Below, in pieces: positions 51,662 through 62,863 of a stretch of 64,000 nucleotides of DNA (positions within the stretch are counted from its first letter, which is position 1; every line of letters begins with the position of its first letter). The notes beneath the pieces are model-generated. The model searched no databases. It worked only from the letters and a program-made list of their open reading frames with translations, and was not told the origin of the DNA. The translations under genes and the position numbers were made by a program. The stretch spans positions 1-64,000 of the forward strand of contig NZ_JARGER010000034.1 in NCBI RefSeq assembly GCF_029210375.1, given 5' to 3'. The stretch comes from Nocardioides sp. YIM 152315. GTDB taxonomy: Bacteria > Actinomycetota > Actinomycetes > Propionibacteriales > Nocardioidaceae.

Positions 51662-52846
51662 ATGACCAACCCCGTCCTCGCGGCCGTCGAGGAGCGAGCC
51701 GAGGAGATCGCCGCGCACGCGGAGTCCAACGAGCGACTCGGCCGGCTCGACGACGCCGCGGCCAAGCTGCTGCGCGAGACCGGTGTGATGCGGATGCTGC
51801 AACCGGCCCGGTACGGAGGCGCCGAGGCGCACCCGCGAGACTTCGCCGAGACCGTGATGCGGATCGCCTCGCTCGACGGCTCCACCGGTTGGGTCGCCGG
51901 CATCGTCGGCGTGCACCCGTGGGAGATGGCGATGTGCGACCCCCAGGTGCAGGAGGAGATCTGGGGTGAGGACCAGGACACCTGGATCGCCTCGCCGTAC
52001 GCGCCGATGGGCATCCTGCGTCCGGTCGACGGCGGCTACATCTTCAACGGACGCTGGCAGTTCTCCTCCGGCACCGACCACTGCCAGTGGATCTTCCTCG
52101 GCGCCTTCATGGGCGACGCCGAGGGCAACCGGGTGATGCCGCCGCAGAACTACCACGTGATCCTGCCGCGTTCGGACTACACGATCGTGGAGGACACCTG
52201 GGACGTCGTCGGTCTGCGGGGCACCGGGTCCAAGGACATCGTCGTCGAGAATGCCTTCATCCCCGAGAACCGGGTGGTGGCGTTCGCCAAGTTCCTCGAC
52301 GGCTCCCAGCCGCGCGAGGCGGGGCTGACCAACCCGACCTACCACATCCCGTTCACCACGGCCTTCCCGCTCGGAATCACCAGCGCGGTCGTCGGCATCG
52401 CGGAGGGCGCGCTCGCTGCGCACCTGGCCTACCAGAAGACACGGGTGCAGGTCACCGGCACCAAGATCACCGACGACCCGTACGTGCTGTCGGCCGTCGG
52501 CGCCGCTGCGGAGGAGATCAAGGCCTCGCGCACGGCGATGCTCGACAACGTCAGCCGCTTCTACGACGCCGCCGAGGCCGGCCGCGAGGTCACCTTCGCC
52601 GAGCGCGCCGCCTCCCGGCGTACCCAGGTCGCCGCTGCCTGGCGCGCGGTGCGCGCCATGGACGAGGTCGTGGCCCGATCGGGTGGCAACGGCCTGCGGA
52701 TGGACAACCCGATCCAGCGGTTCTGGCGCGACGGCCATATGGGCCTGGCCCACGCCATCCACGTGCCCGGTCCGGTCTTCCATGTGTCGACGCTGACCGA
52801 CATCGACATCACGCCCCCGCCCGGACCCCTGCTCTCGATGATCTGA
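51662..52846 (+). CDS. hsaA: 3-HSA monooxygenase HsaA, copy 2
   Basis: 394 residues of the same family as 45069. Landmarks are RMLQPARYGGAEAHPRDFAE, GSTGWVAGIVGVHPWEMAM, GRWQFSSGTDHCQW, GLRGTGSKDIVVE and a C-terminus ending DITPPPGPLLSM. Being directly followed by hsaC, it is the better match for the true ring-A hydroxylase (3-HSA to 3,4-DHSA). It uses reduced flavin from HsaB. It probably has its own promoter, given the palindrome upstream. Confidence 0.92.
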   Translation: MTNPVLAAVEERAEEIAAHAESNERLGRLDDAAAKLLRETGVMRMLQPARYGGAEAHPRDFAETVMRIASLDGSTGWVAGIVGVHPWEMAMCDPQVQEEIWGEDQDTWIASPYAPMGILRPVDGGYIFNGRWQFSSGTDHCQWIFLGAFMGDAEGNRVMPPQNYHVILPRSDYTIVEDTWDVVGLRGTGSKDIVVENAFIPENRVVAFAKFLDGSQPREAGLTNPTYHIPFTTAFPLGITSAVVGIAEGALAAHLAYQKTRVQVTGTKITDDPYVLSAVGAAAEEIKASRTAMLDNVSRFYDAAEAGREVTFAERAASRRTQVAAAWRAVRAMDEVVARSGGNGLRMDNPIQRFWRDGHMGLAHAIHVPGPVFHVSTLTDIDITPPPGPLLSMI

Positions 52847-52857
52847 GGAGACTCCAC

Positions 52858-53784
52858 ATGACCGACATCAAGGGACTCGGCTACCTCCGCGTCCAGACGA
52901 CCGACGTGCCACGCTGGCGCGAGCTCACCGTCGAGGCGCTCGGTCTCGCCGAGTCGACCGGGCCGGTCGACGGCGGGCTCTACCTGCGCATGGACGAGCG
53001 CGCCGCCCGCCTCGCCGTGCTCCCGGGTGGGAGCGACCGGGTGCTCTCGGTGGGCTGGGAGGTCCGCGACCAGTTCGCGCTGGCCCGGGTCGGTCGCGCG
53101 GTCGAGGCCGCGGGGTTCGGGGTCAAGGAGCTCACCGTCGAGGAGTGCGATGACCGTCGCGTCGAGGCGGGGATCGGCTTCGAGGACCCGGCCGGCACGC
53201 CGGTGGAGGTCTTCTTCGGACCGGTGCTCGACCACGACCCCGTGCTGACTCGGTGGGCGCAGGGCTTCGTCACCGGCGCGCAGGGCATGGGCCACGTGGT
53301 GCTGCCCACGACCGCGATGGAGGAGACGGTCTCCTTCTACACCGAGGTGCTCGGCTTCCTGCCGCGCGGCGCGATCCGCGTCGGCCCGACCCCACCGCCG
53401 GGTCAGCAGCAGTCGCGGGTGCGCTTCATGGGTGTCAACCAGCGCCACCACAGCCTCGCGATCTGCCCGGCCCCGCACGGCGAGGAGCCCGGCGTGGTGC
53501 ACCTGATGGTGGAGGTCGACTCGCTCGACGCCGTGGGTCGCGCGCTCGACGAGATCAACCGGCGCGGCTTCTCGGTCTCCTCGACCCTCGGTCGGCACAC
53601 CAACGACAAGATGGTCTCGTTCTACGTGCGGGCCCCCGGCGGCTGGGACCTGGAGTACGGCTACGACGGCATGCTCGTCGACGAGACCTCCTATACCGCC
53701 GAGGAGATCACCGCGGACTCCTACTGGGGCCACGACTGGTCCGGGTCGGAGCCGCTCGCGGCATTCAGCCCGCCGCAACGCTGA
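52858..53784 (+). CDS. hsaC: Extradiol dioxygenase HsaC
   Basis: 308 residues, two-domain type I extradiol dioxygenase. The iron ligands are His 146 (GMGHVVLP), His 215 (GVVHLMVE) and Glu 266 (GGWDLEYGYDG), in the positions expected for HsaC/BphC. It cleaves the catecholic ring A of 3,4-DHSA. Its ATG lies 11 bases after the hsaA stop, with GAGGAGACTCCAC as ribosome site. Confidence 0.95.
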   Translation: MTDIKGLGYLRVQTTDVPRWRELTVEALGLAESTGPVDGGLYLRMDERAARLAVLPGGSDRVLSVGWEVRDQFALARVGRAVEAAGFGVKELTVEECDDRRVEAGIGFEDPAGTPVEVFFGPVLDHDPVLTRWAQGFVTGAQGMGHVVLPTTAMEETVSFYTEVLGFLPRGAIRVGPTPPPGQQQSRVRFMGVNQRHHSLAICPAPHGEEPGVVHLMVEVDSLDAVGRALDEINRRGFSVSSTLGRHTNDKMVSFYVRAPGGWDLEYGYDGMLVDETSYTAEEITADSYWGHDWSGSEPLAAFSPPQR

Positions 53785-53786
53785 GG

Positions 53787-55241
53787 ATGGAGGGGTCGGC
53801 GACCCACTGCGACGTCCTCGTGGTGGGCTTCGGGTGTGCCGGCGCCACCGCGGCCATCGAGGCCGCGGAGGCCGGCGCGTCCGTGGTGGTGCTCGAGCGG
53901 GCGGGCGCGCCCGGCGGGTCCTCGGCGCTCTCGGGCGGCGAGCTCTACCTCGGCGGCGGGACGGCCGTGCAGCGAGCGTGCGGCTTCGCGGACTCGGCGG
54001 ACGCGATGCACGCCTTCCTGGCGGCCGCGCTCGGCCCGCACGCCGACGAGGAGAAGCTGCGCCTCTACTGCGACGGGTCGGTCGAGCACTTCGACTGGCT
54101 GGTCGGGCACGGCGTCACCTTCAAGCCGACGCTCTACGACAAACCGACCTGGATGCCGCACACCGACGACGGCCTGATGTGGCTGGGGGAGAACAGCTGG
54201 CCGTTCACCACCATGGCCGACCCGGCTCCGCGCGGGCACCGGGGGCCGGCGCCGTACTACGCGGGCAAGGTCCTGATGGACGCCCTGGTCGCCGCGGCGT
54301 CCGCCGCCGGCGCGGTCACCCACACCGACACCCGGGCCACCGGCCTGGTCGTCGAGGACGGCGTGGTCGTGGGCGTCTCGGCCCGGCGCTTCGGCGCGGA
54401 CGTCGACTACCGCGCCGCCCGCGGCGTGGTGCTCACGACCGGCGGCTTCGTCGACAACGAGGCGATGCTCGCCGAGCACGCGCCGTCCCTCCTCGGCCAC
54501 GGCAAGGTCAGCGACGGGCTCGACGACGGCAGCGGGATCGCGATGGCGCTCCGGGTCGGCGCGGCCACCCGACGCATGCACGCCCACGAGACGGCACTCA
54601 CCTACCTGCCGGCCCTCGCCGTGCGGGGACTGGTGGTCGACGGGCTGGGGCAGCGCTTCGTCAACGAGGACAGCTATCCCGGCATCGTCAGCCACGCCGC
54701 CGTCGCGCACCGGCCCGCGCCGTACTGGGTGATCGTCGACCAGGAGGGCTTCGACGAGGTGTCGGAGCGGGAGCGCTGGGGAGTCCGGCCGACATGCGCC
54801 GCCGAGGACCTCGACGAGCTCGGCGCCGAGCTGCGGATGCCCGAGGGCGCGCTCGCCGCGACCGTCGCGGCGTACAACCGCGACGCCGAGCGCGGCGAGG
54901 ACAGCTGGTTCCACAAGGACCGACGCTGGCTGCGTCCGCTGCGGGCGCCGTACGCCGCCATCGACGTCGCCGCCGGCTTCCACCCCGGCGACCGGGAGAG
55001 CGGGGCGAACGGCAACGGCGTCGCCGGCTTCACGCTCGGGGGCCTGCACACCACTCCGGACGGCGGGGTGCTGGCCTGGTCGGGCGCGCCGGTGCCCGGC
55101 CTCTACGCCGCCGGTCGGTCCACCTCGGGGATCCACGGCGACGGCTACATCAGCGGGACCTCGCTCGGCGACGGCACCTTCTTCGGTCGCCGCGCCGGCC
55201 GCAGCGCAGCGGAGTCCCGTCGCGCCGCGTCCCACACCTGA
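53787..55241 (+). CDS. FAD-binding steroid dehydrogenase-like protein
   Basis: 484 residues. The FAD motif DVLVVGFGCAGATAAIEAAEAG is followed by GGSSALSGGELYLGGG, and the C-terminal GLYAAGRSTSGIHGDGYISGTSLGDGTFFGRRAGR-type loop (residues about 435-470) is closer to Delta4-(5alpha)-ketosteroid dehydrogenase-like or fumarate-reductase-like flavoproteins than to KstD. It is three bases after hsaC. It may desaturate 5alpha-reduced steroids so that they can enter the pathway. Exact activity is inferred. Confidence 0.78.
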   Translation: MEGSATHCDVLVVGFGCAGATAAIEAAEAGASVVVLERAGAPGGSSALSGGELYLGGGTAVQRACGFADSADAMHAFLAAALGPHADEEKLRLYCDGSVEHFDWLVGHGVTFKPTLYDKPTWMPHTDDGLMWLGENSWPFTTMADPAPRGHRGPAPYYAGKVLMDALVAAASAAGAVTHTDTRATGLVVEDGVVVGVSARRFGADVDYRAARGVVLTTGGFVDNEAMLAEHAPSLLGHGKVSDGLDDGSGIAMALRVGAATRRMHAHETALTYLPALAVRGLVVDGLGQRFVNEDSYPGIVSHAAVAHRPAPYWVIVDQEGFDEVSERERWGVRPTCAAEDLDELGAELRMPEGALAATVAAYNRDAERGEDSWFHKDRRWLRPLRAPYAAIDVAAGFHPGDRESGANGNGVAGFTLGGLHTTPDGGVLAWSGAPVPGLYAAGRSTSGIHGDGYISGTSLGDGTFFGRRAGRSAAESRRAASHT

Positions 55242-55265
55242 CCCGACCCGTCCCCAGGAGGATCC

Positions 55266-56042
55266 ATGTCCCGTCTCGTCGTCGTCACCGGTGCCGCATC
55301 CGGGATCGGTGCCGCCGTCCGCCGCCTGCTGGAGGAGCGCGGTGACCGCGTGCTGGGCGTCGACCTGGAGGGCACGGAGGTCATCGCCGATCTCGCCACG
55401 GCGGCGGGCCGCGACGCCGCCGTCGCCGCGGTGCTGGAGCAGTCCGGGGGAGCGGTCGACGGCGTCGTCACCTGCGCGGGGCTGTCGGGCGTGGCGCCGG
55501 CGCTGCCGCACGTCAACTTCTTCGGGACGACCGAGCTGGTGGCCGGGCTGCGCGGGGCACTGTCCGCGTCGCGGGCCCCGCGGGTGGTGGTGATCGGCTC
55601 GATCTCCGCAACCCAGCCGGTGGACCAGCCGCTCGTCGACGCGCTGTTGGCCGCCGACGTCGCGGCTGTCACCGCTGCGACCGCGGCGGCGCTCGCCGAC
55701 CGCCGGCCCCAGCAGCTCTACCCGTCCTCGAAGTCGGCGCTCGCGCAGTGGGCGAGGCGCACCGCAGTCTCCGCGGGCTGGGCCGACGCCGGCATCCCCG
55801 TCAACGTCGTCGCCCCGGGCGTGGTGCTCACCCCGATGAGCGAGGCGCTGTTCGGCGACCCGCGGATGAAGAAGGTGATGGACGCCGCGGTCCCGATGCC
55901 GCTGCACGGCTACTCGGCTCCCGAGGACGTCGCGCGGGTCATCGGCTTCCTGCTCTCCCCGGAGACGACGCACGTCACCGGCCAGGTGCTGTACGTCGAC
56001 GGCGGGGCCGAGGCCACGCTCCGGGGATCGACCCACTTCTGA
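55266..56042 (+). CDS. SDR-family hydroxysteroid dehydrogenase-like
   Basis: 258 residues. The cofactor loop is TGAASGIGAAVRR, then CAGLSG in place of NNAG, and SISATQ with YPSSK as Ser/Tyr/Lys. The insertion between the Ser and the Tyr (about 35 residues) is like that of 3alpha-hydroxysteroid dehydrogenase/carbonyl reductases of the HsdA type. It would interconvert 3alpha-hydroxy and 3-keto steroids with NAD(H). Ribosome site CAGGAGGATCC. Cotranscribed with the preceding genes. Confidence 0.8.
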   Translation: MSRLVVVTGAASGIGAAVRRLLEERGDRVLGVDLEGTEVIADLATAAGRDAAVAAVLEQSGGAVDGVVTCAGLSGVAPALPHVNFFGTTELVAGLRGALSASRAPRVVVIGSISATQPVDQPLVDALLAADVAAVTAATAAALADRRPQQLYPSSKSALAQWARRTAVSAGWADAGIPVNVVAPGVVLTPMSEALFGDPRMKKVMDAAVPMPLHGYSAPEDVARVIGFLLSPETTHVTGQVLYVDGGAEATLRGSTHF

Positions 56043-56068
56043 TCGAGCCGACCACGCAGGAGGACGAC

Positions 56069-56842
56069 ATGAGCAACCGAGACCGGCCGCTGGCCGGGCG
56101 CGTCGCGCTGGTGACCGGCGCCGCGCAGGGCGTGGGACGAGGCATCGCCCTGGCGCTCGCGCGCGAGGGCGTCGCGATCGCCGCGCTCGGCCGCACCGTC
56201 TCCACCTTGGAGGAGGCCTGCGTCGAGATCCGGGCCCGCGGGGTGGACGCAGAGGCGTTCGCCTGCGACGTCGCCGACCTGGAGGCGGTGCCGGGCGTCG
56301 TCGACGCTGTCGCGCATCGCTTCGGCCGGCTGGACATCCTGGTCAACAACGCCTGGGCCGGAGCCCACGGCCCGCTCCTCGAGCTCAGCGACCGGGCGTT
56401 CCAGAAGGGCTTCCGCACCGGACCGTTCGCGGCGTTCGCCTTCATGAGGGCCGCCCATCCACACCTCAAGGCCAGTGGCGACGGCTCGATCGTCAACCTG
56501 GTCACCTCGGCGATGGTGCGGTGGGACCCCACGACGTACGGCGCCTATGCGGCCGCGAAGCAGGCGCTGCGCTCGCTGTCGCGGACGGCGGCCGTGGAAT
56601 GGGCCCGTGACGGGATCCGGGTGAACTCGATCGCGCCCCACGCGCTCTCCCCGGGCCTGGCGTGGTGGACCGAGGAGAACCCCGAGGAGGCCGCCGAGTT
56701 CGTCGCCACCATCCCGATGCGGCGGATCGGCGACTGCGAGCAGGACATCGGCCGCGCCGTCGTCGCGCTCGTCGGGCCCGACCTGCGCTACCTGACCGGC
56801 GCGACGGTGCCCCTCGACGGGGGCCAGGCGTTCTTCGGGTGA
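56069..56842 (+). CDS. SDR-family oxidoreductase
   Basis: 257 residues. Cofactor loop TGAAQGVGRGIA, NNAWAG, the catalytic Tyr/Lys in YAAAKQ and the C-terminal LTGATVPLDGGQAF. The position normally holding the catalytic serine reads NLVTSAMV, so the tetrad looks complete. It is last in the hsaD-started operon. Substrate unknown, but a steroid or CD-ring intermediate is likely from context. It is convergent with the Hsd4A-like gene. Confidence 0.82.
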   Translation: MSNRDRPLAGRVALVTGAAQGVGRGIALALAREGVAIAALGRTVSTLEEACVEIRARGVDAEAFACDVADLEAVPGVVDAVAHRFGRLDILVNNAWAGAHGPLLELSDRAFQKGFRTGPFAAFAFMRAAHPHLKASGDGSIVNLVTSAMVRWDPTTYGAYAAAKQALRSLSRTAAVEWARDGIRVNSIAPHALSPGLAWWTEENPEEAAEFVATIPMRRIGDCEQDIGRAVVALVGPDLRYLTGATVPLDGGQAFFG

Positions 56843-56857
56843 CCGAACCACCCGTGG

Positions 56858-59094
<2,237 letters not shown>

Positions 59095-59095
59095 G

Positions 59096-61309
59096 ATGCC
59101 CCGACCGACCAGCAGCGGCAGCCTCGCGATCGACCGCGACCACCTGGACCTGCGCGACTCCGTGCGCAAGCTTCTCGACCGGCACGTCACCGACACCGTC
59201 GTGCGCAACGCGGTCGAGGCGAAGCATGAGGAGCGACCGCCGTTCTGGGGGGCGCTCGCCGGCCAGGGCCTGCTCGCGCTGCACCTCCCGGAGGAGGTCG
59301 GCGGGGCGGGCTGCACCCTGCTGGAGACGGCCGTCGTCGTCGAGGAGCTGGGCCGGGCCATGACGCCCGGCCCGTTCCTGCCCACCGTGCTCGCGTCCGC
59401 GGTACTGCACCGCGCGGGCCACACCCGGCTGCTCGCGGGGCTGGCGGACGGTGCGTCGACCGCCGCCGTCGCACTCGAGTCCGGCACCCTCGTCGGAACT
59501 CGCGGCGGCGACGGCGCGCTCGATGTCTCCGGGACGAGCGCTCCGGCCCTGGGCGCCCAGGTCGCGGACGTGTTCGTGCTGCCCGTCGACCTCGACGGCG
59601 ACCTGACCTGGGTGGTCCTGCGTCGCGACGACGTCGAGACCGAAAAGCGGCCCAGCCACGACCTGACCCGTCGGCTCTCCCCGGTGCGGGTGCGCGCGAG
59701 CGTCACCGCCACCGACGTGCTCGCCCTCGACCCCCGGCTGCCGCTCGACCTCGCCGCGACGCTGTTCGCGGCCGAGGCATCGGGTCTCGCGGACTGGGCT
59801 ACCTGGACCGCGGCCGAGCACGCCCGCGTCCGCGAGCAGTTCGGCCGGCCCATCGGGCAGTTCCAGGGCGTCAAGCACCGCACCGCCTGGAGCCTGGCCG
59901 TCTCCGAGCAGGCACGGGTCTGCGCCTGGGACGCCGCGCGTGCCCAGGACCCCGCGGTCGACCCGCAGGAGGCAGCGCTCGCGGCCGCGGTCGCCGGCGC
60001 GATCTCCGTGGACGCCGGCTTCCGCGCCGCCAAGGACTGCCTCAACACCCTGGGAGGCATCGGCTTCACCTGGGAGCACGACGCCCACCTCTACCTGCGC
60101 CGCGCCCAGACTCTCCGACTGCTGCTGGGGCCGGCCAACGCCTGGCAGCGGCGCGTCGCCGAGCTCACGCTCGCCGGTGCGCACCGCGAGCTCGGCATCG
60201 AGCTGCCCCGGGAGGCCGACCGGATCCGGGGCGAGGTGCGTGCCGAGCTGTCTCGCGCGGGCGCGCTCGAGGGCGCCGAGCAACAGCGCTTTCTGGCCGA
60301 CCACGGGTACACCGCCCCGCACCTTCCCCGCCCGTGGGGGAAGGGCGCCGACGCGGTCACCCAGCTCGTGATCGCCGAGGAGCTGCGCGCCGCCGGGCTG
60401 ACCCCGCACGACATGATCATCGGCAACTGGGTGGTGCCGACGCTCATCGAGCACGGTGACGACCACCAGCGGCAGCGCTTCGTGCCGGCGAGCCTGGCCG
60501 GAGACCTGGTCTGGTGCCAGCTCTTCAGCGAGCCGGGCGCCGGCTCGGACCTCGCCGGCCTGTCCACCCGCGCCGAGAGGGTCGACGGCGGCTGGCGGAT
60601 CAACGGGCAGAAGGTGTGGACGTCGGGTGCCCGGGACGCTGACCTCGGCATCCTGCTCGCCCGCACGAACGCCGACGCGCCCAAGCACCGCGGCCTCTCC
60701 TACTTCCTGCTCGACATGTCCACCGAGGGCATCGACGTCCGACCGCTGCGCGAGCTGACGGGGGAGGCGCTCTTCAACGAGGTCTTCCTCGACGACGTGT
60801 TCATCCCCGACGACATGCTCGTCGGACAGCCCGGCGACGGCTGGAAGCTGGCGCGCACGACGCTCGCCAACGAGCGCGTCGCGCTGTCCAGCGACTCCCC
60901 GGCCCTCGGCAGCGGACCCGCGACCCTGCTCGGGCTCGTCGCGGACGACCCGGCGCCGGACGCGCACCGGCTGGCCGAGCTCGGCAGGATCCTCGGCGAC
61001 GCCCACGCCGGCGGGCTCTTCGCCCTGCGCACCGCCATCCGTCAGGTCGCCGGCGTACAGCCCGGGGCGGAGTCGAGCGTCGCCAAGCTGCTCGGCGTCG
61101 CCCACATCCAGGAGGTGTGGGAGACCGCGATGGCATGGCAGGGCGCCGCGGCGCTGGACGGGGCACCGCAGCGTCGTACGCCGACCTGGTCCTTCCTCTC
61201 CAGCCGCAGCCTCTCCATCGCCGGTGGCACCACCGACGTCCAGCTCAACATCATCGGCGAGCGCATCCTCGGGCTGCCCCGCGACACCGAGCCCACCGCG
61301 AAGGCCTGA
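59096..61309 (+). CDS. Fused two-domain acyl-CoA dehydrogenase (FadE34-like)
   Basis: 737 residues made of two acyl-CoA dehydrogenase domains in tandem, about 1-350 and 370-730. The first has GLLALHLPEEVGGAGCTLLET and LNTLGGIGFTWEHDAHLYLRRA. The second has WCQLFSEPGAGSDLAGLSTRAER, KVWTSGARDADLGILLARTN and SSRSLSIAGGTTDVQLNIIGERILGLPR-type ending. Steroid FadE enzymes are usually alpha2beta2 heterotetramers; the fusion is as in FadE34. It would desaturate a steroid side-chain acyl-CoA. It starts one base after the thiolase stop. Confidence 0.88.
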   Translation: MPRPTSSGSLAIDRDHLDLRDSVRKLLDRHVTDTVVRNAVEAKHEERPPFWGALAGQGLLALHLPEEVGGAGCTLLETAVVVEELGRAMTPGPFLPTVLASAVLHRAGHTRLLAGLADGASTAAVALESGTLVGTRGGDGALDVSGTSAPALGAQVADVFVLPVDLDGDLTWVVLRRDDVETEKRPSHDLTRRLSPVRVRASVTATDVLALDPRLPLDLAATLFAAEASGLADWATWTAAEHARVREQFGRPIGQFQGVKHRTAWSLAVSEQARVCAWDAARAQDPAVDPQEAALAAAVAGAISVDAGFRAAKDCLNTLGGIGFTWEHDAHLYLRRAQTLRLLLGPANAWQRRVAELTLAGAHRELGIELPREADRIRGEVRAELSRAGALEGAEQQRFLADHGYTAPHLPRPWGKGADAVTQLVIAEELRAAGLTPHDMIIGNWVVPTLIEHGDDHQRQRFVPASLAGDLVWCQLFSEPGAGSDLAGLSTRAERVDGGWRINGQKVWTSGARDADLGILLARTNADAPKHRGLSYFLLDMSTEGIDVRPLRELTGEALFNEVFLDDVFIPDDMLVGQPGDGWKLARTTLANERVALSSDSPALGSGPATLLGLVADDPAPDAHRLAELGRILGDAHAGGLFALRTAIRQVAGVQPGAESSVAKLLGVAHIQEVWETAMAWQGAAALDGAPQRRTPTWSFLSSRSLSIAGGTTDVQLNIIGERILGLPRDTEPTAKA

Positions 61310-61318
61310 GGAGACGAC

Positions 61319-62191
61319 ATGCCGATCGACCGCGACGCCGCGCTGGGCGCCGACCCGTCCGTGCGCGAGGTCGGCTGGACCCGCCGCGACGTGCTGCTCT
61401 ACCACCTCTCCCTGGGCGCCGGCCGACAGGCCGACACCGACCCCGAGCTGGCGTGGACCTACGAGCGAGACCTGCAGGTGCTGCCGACGTTCGCGGCCGT
61501 GGCCGGCCAGGGCGTCTCGGCCGGTGACCTGCCGGCGCCCGGCCTGAACCTGCCGGGCATCGACATCGACCTGCGCCGGATCCTGCACGGCGGGCAGGCG
61601 CACACCGTCCACCGTCCGCTGCCCGCGTCGGGAAGAGCGCGCATCGCCACGCGTGTCGCGGAGCTCTGGGACAAGGGCAAGGCGGCCGTGATCGTCCTGG
61701 AGGCGACCGCGACCGCACCCGACGACGAGCCCCTGTGGACCTCCCGCATGCAGATCTGGGCTCGCGGCGAGGGTGGCTTCGGCGGAGACCCCGGGCCAGA
61801 GCAGCCGGCGCACCGGCCGGAGCGCGCACCGGACGCGGTGCTCGAGTCGGCCACGACGCCGGGTCAGGCGCTCCTCTACCGGCTCAACGGCGACCTCAAC
61901 CCTCTGCACGCCGACCCTGCGTTCGCCGCGGCCGCCGGCTTCGACCGGCCGATCCTGCACGGGCTGGCGACCTACGGCACGGTCGCGAAGGCACTGGTCG
62001 ACCACGTGCTCGACGGCGACGCGGCCCGGCTGGAGTCGATCGCGGTCCGCTTCGCCGGCGTCGTCGTCCCGGGCGAGACGATCCGCACCTCGCTGTGGCG
62101 CGACGGCGACCGGATCGACTTCGTCGCGACCTGCCCCGAGCGCGACGACGCACCGGTGCTCACGCATGCGACCGCCCGGGTGCGCGGATGA
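61319..62191 (+). CDS. MaoC-type enoyl-CoA hydratase (Hsd4B-like)
   Basis: 290 residues, a double-hotdog MaoC hydratase. The catalytic motif YRLNGDLNPLHADPAFA with Asp and His is in the second domain, followed by GFDRPILHGLATYG. It adds water to a steroid enoyl-CoA, pairing with the FadE34-like enzyme upstream and the Hsd4A-like SDR on the other strand. Same size and layout as mycobacterial Hsd4B. Overlaps the next gene by ATGA. Confidence 0.88.
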   Translation: MPIDRDAALGADPSVREVGWTRRDVLLYHLSLGAGRQADTDPELAWTYERDLQVLPTFAAVAGQGVSAGDLPAPGLNLPGIDIDLRRILHGGQAHTVHRPLPASGRARIATRVAELWDKGKAAVIVLEATATAPDDEPLWTSRMQIWARGEGGFGGDPGPEQPAHRPERAPDAVLESATTPGQALLYRLNGDLNPLHADPAFAAAAGFDRPILHGLATYGTVAKALVDHVLDGDAARLESIAVRFAGVVVPGETIRTSLWRDGDRIDFVATCPERDDAPVLTHATARVRG

Positions 62192-62805
62192 CCGAGCGCC
62201 CCACCCTGACCGCGACCCCCAACAACGTGGGCGTGGACGCCGCCGTCGCGGCCGCCCGGCGCGTCATCGCCGCGCTCCTGCACGCCGGCGACGGCTCGAC
62301 CGCCGAGATGACCGACGTGGCCGCCCGGCTGACCGAGGTCGCCGAGCACCTCGAGGAGCACGCCCCGACCTGCGACGAGCGGCTGGTCGACATGTGGGCC
62401 GGCGAGGGAGTCACCCGCCACGACCCGGTCACGGGGCCGGAGAACGCCGTGGCCCCGCCCCTGCCGCTGCGCGGACTCCCCGACGGATCGATCGAGGGCA
62501 CGGTCACGCTCGGGCTGCCCTACCAAGGCCCGCCGGGCTGCGTGCACGGCGGCATCTCCGCCCTGCTCCTCGACCACACGCTCGGCGTCGCCAACCACTG
62601 GGCCGGTGACTCCGGCATGACCGGCACCCTCGCGGTGCGCTACCACCGGCCGACGCCGCTCTTCGCCGAGCTGACCGTCCGCGGTCGTCAGGTCTCCGTG
62701 GACGGCAGGAAGATCCGCACGACCGGCGAGATCGTGGCGAACGGCGAGGTGTGCGTCTCGGCCGACGGGCTCTTCGTCAACAAGCACCTGCCCCGCCCGC
62801 GCTGA
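62188..62805 (+). CDS. Hotdog-fold thioesterase (PaaI-like)
   Basis: 205 residues. The C-terminal hotdog domain has GPPGCVHGGISALLLDHTLG, the PaaI-type helix with HGG and an acidic residue, and LAVRYHRPTPLFAELTVRG. The N-terminal 90 residues are helical and variable. It likely hydrolyses a steroid or fatty acyl-CoA, freeing CoA when intermediates accumulate. Last in the thiolase operon. Confidence 0.82.
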   Translation: MTERPTLTATPNNVGVDAAVAAARRVIAALLHAGDGSTAEMTDVAARLTEVAEHLEEHAPTCDERLVDMWAGEGVTRHDPVTGPENAVAPPLPLRGLPDGSIEGTVTLGLPYQGPPGCVHGGISALLLDHTLGVANHWAGDSGMTGTLAVRYHRPTPLFAELTVRGRQVSVDGRKIRTTGEIVANGEVCVSADGLFVNKHLPRPR

Positions 62806-62863
62806 TCGTCCGGCGGGCTGGGGAGGGGGAGCGGCGGACGGCGGTGAGCTCGGCTGCCGGCCC

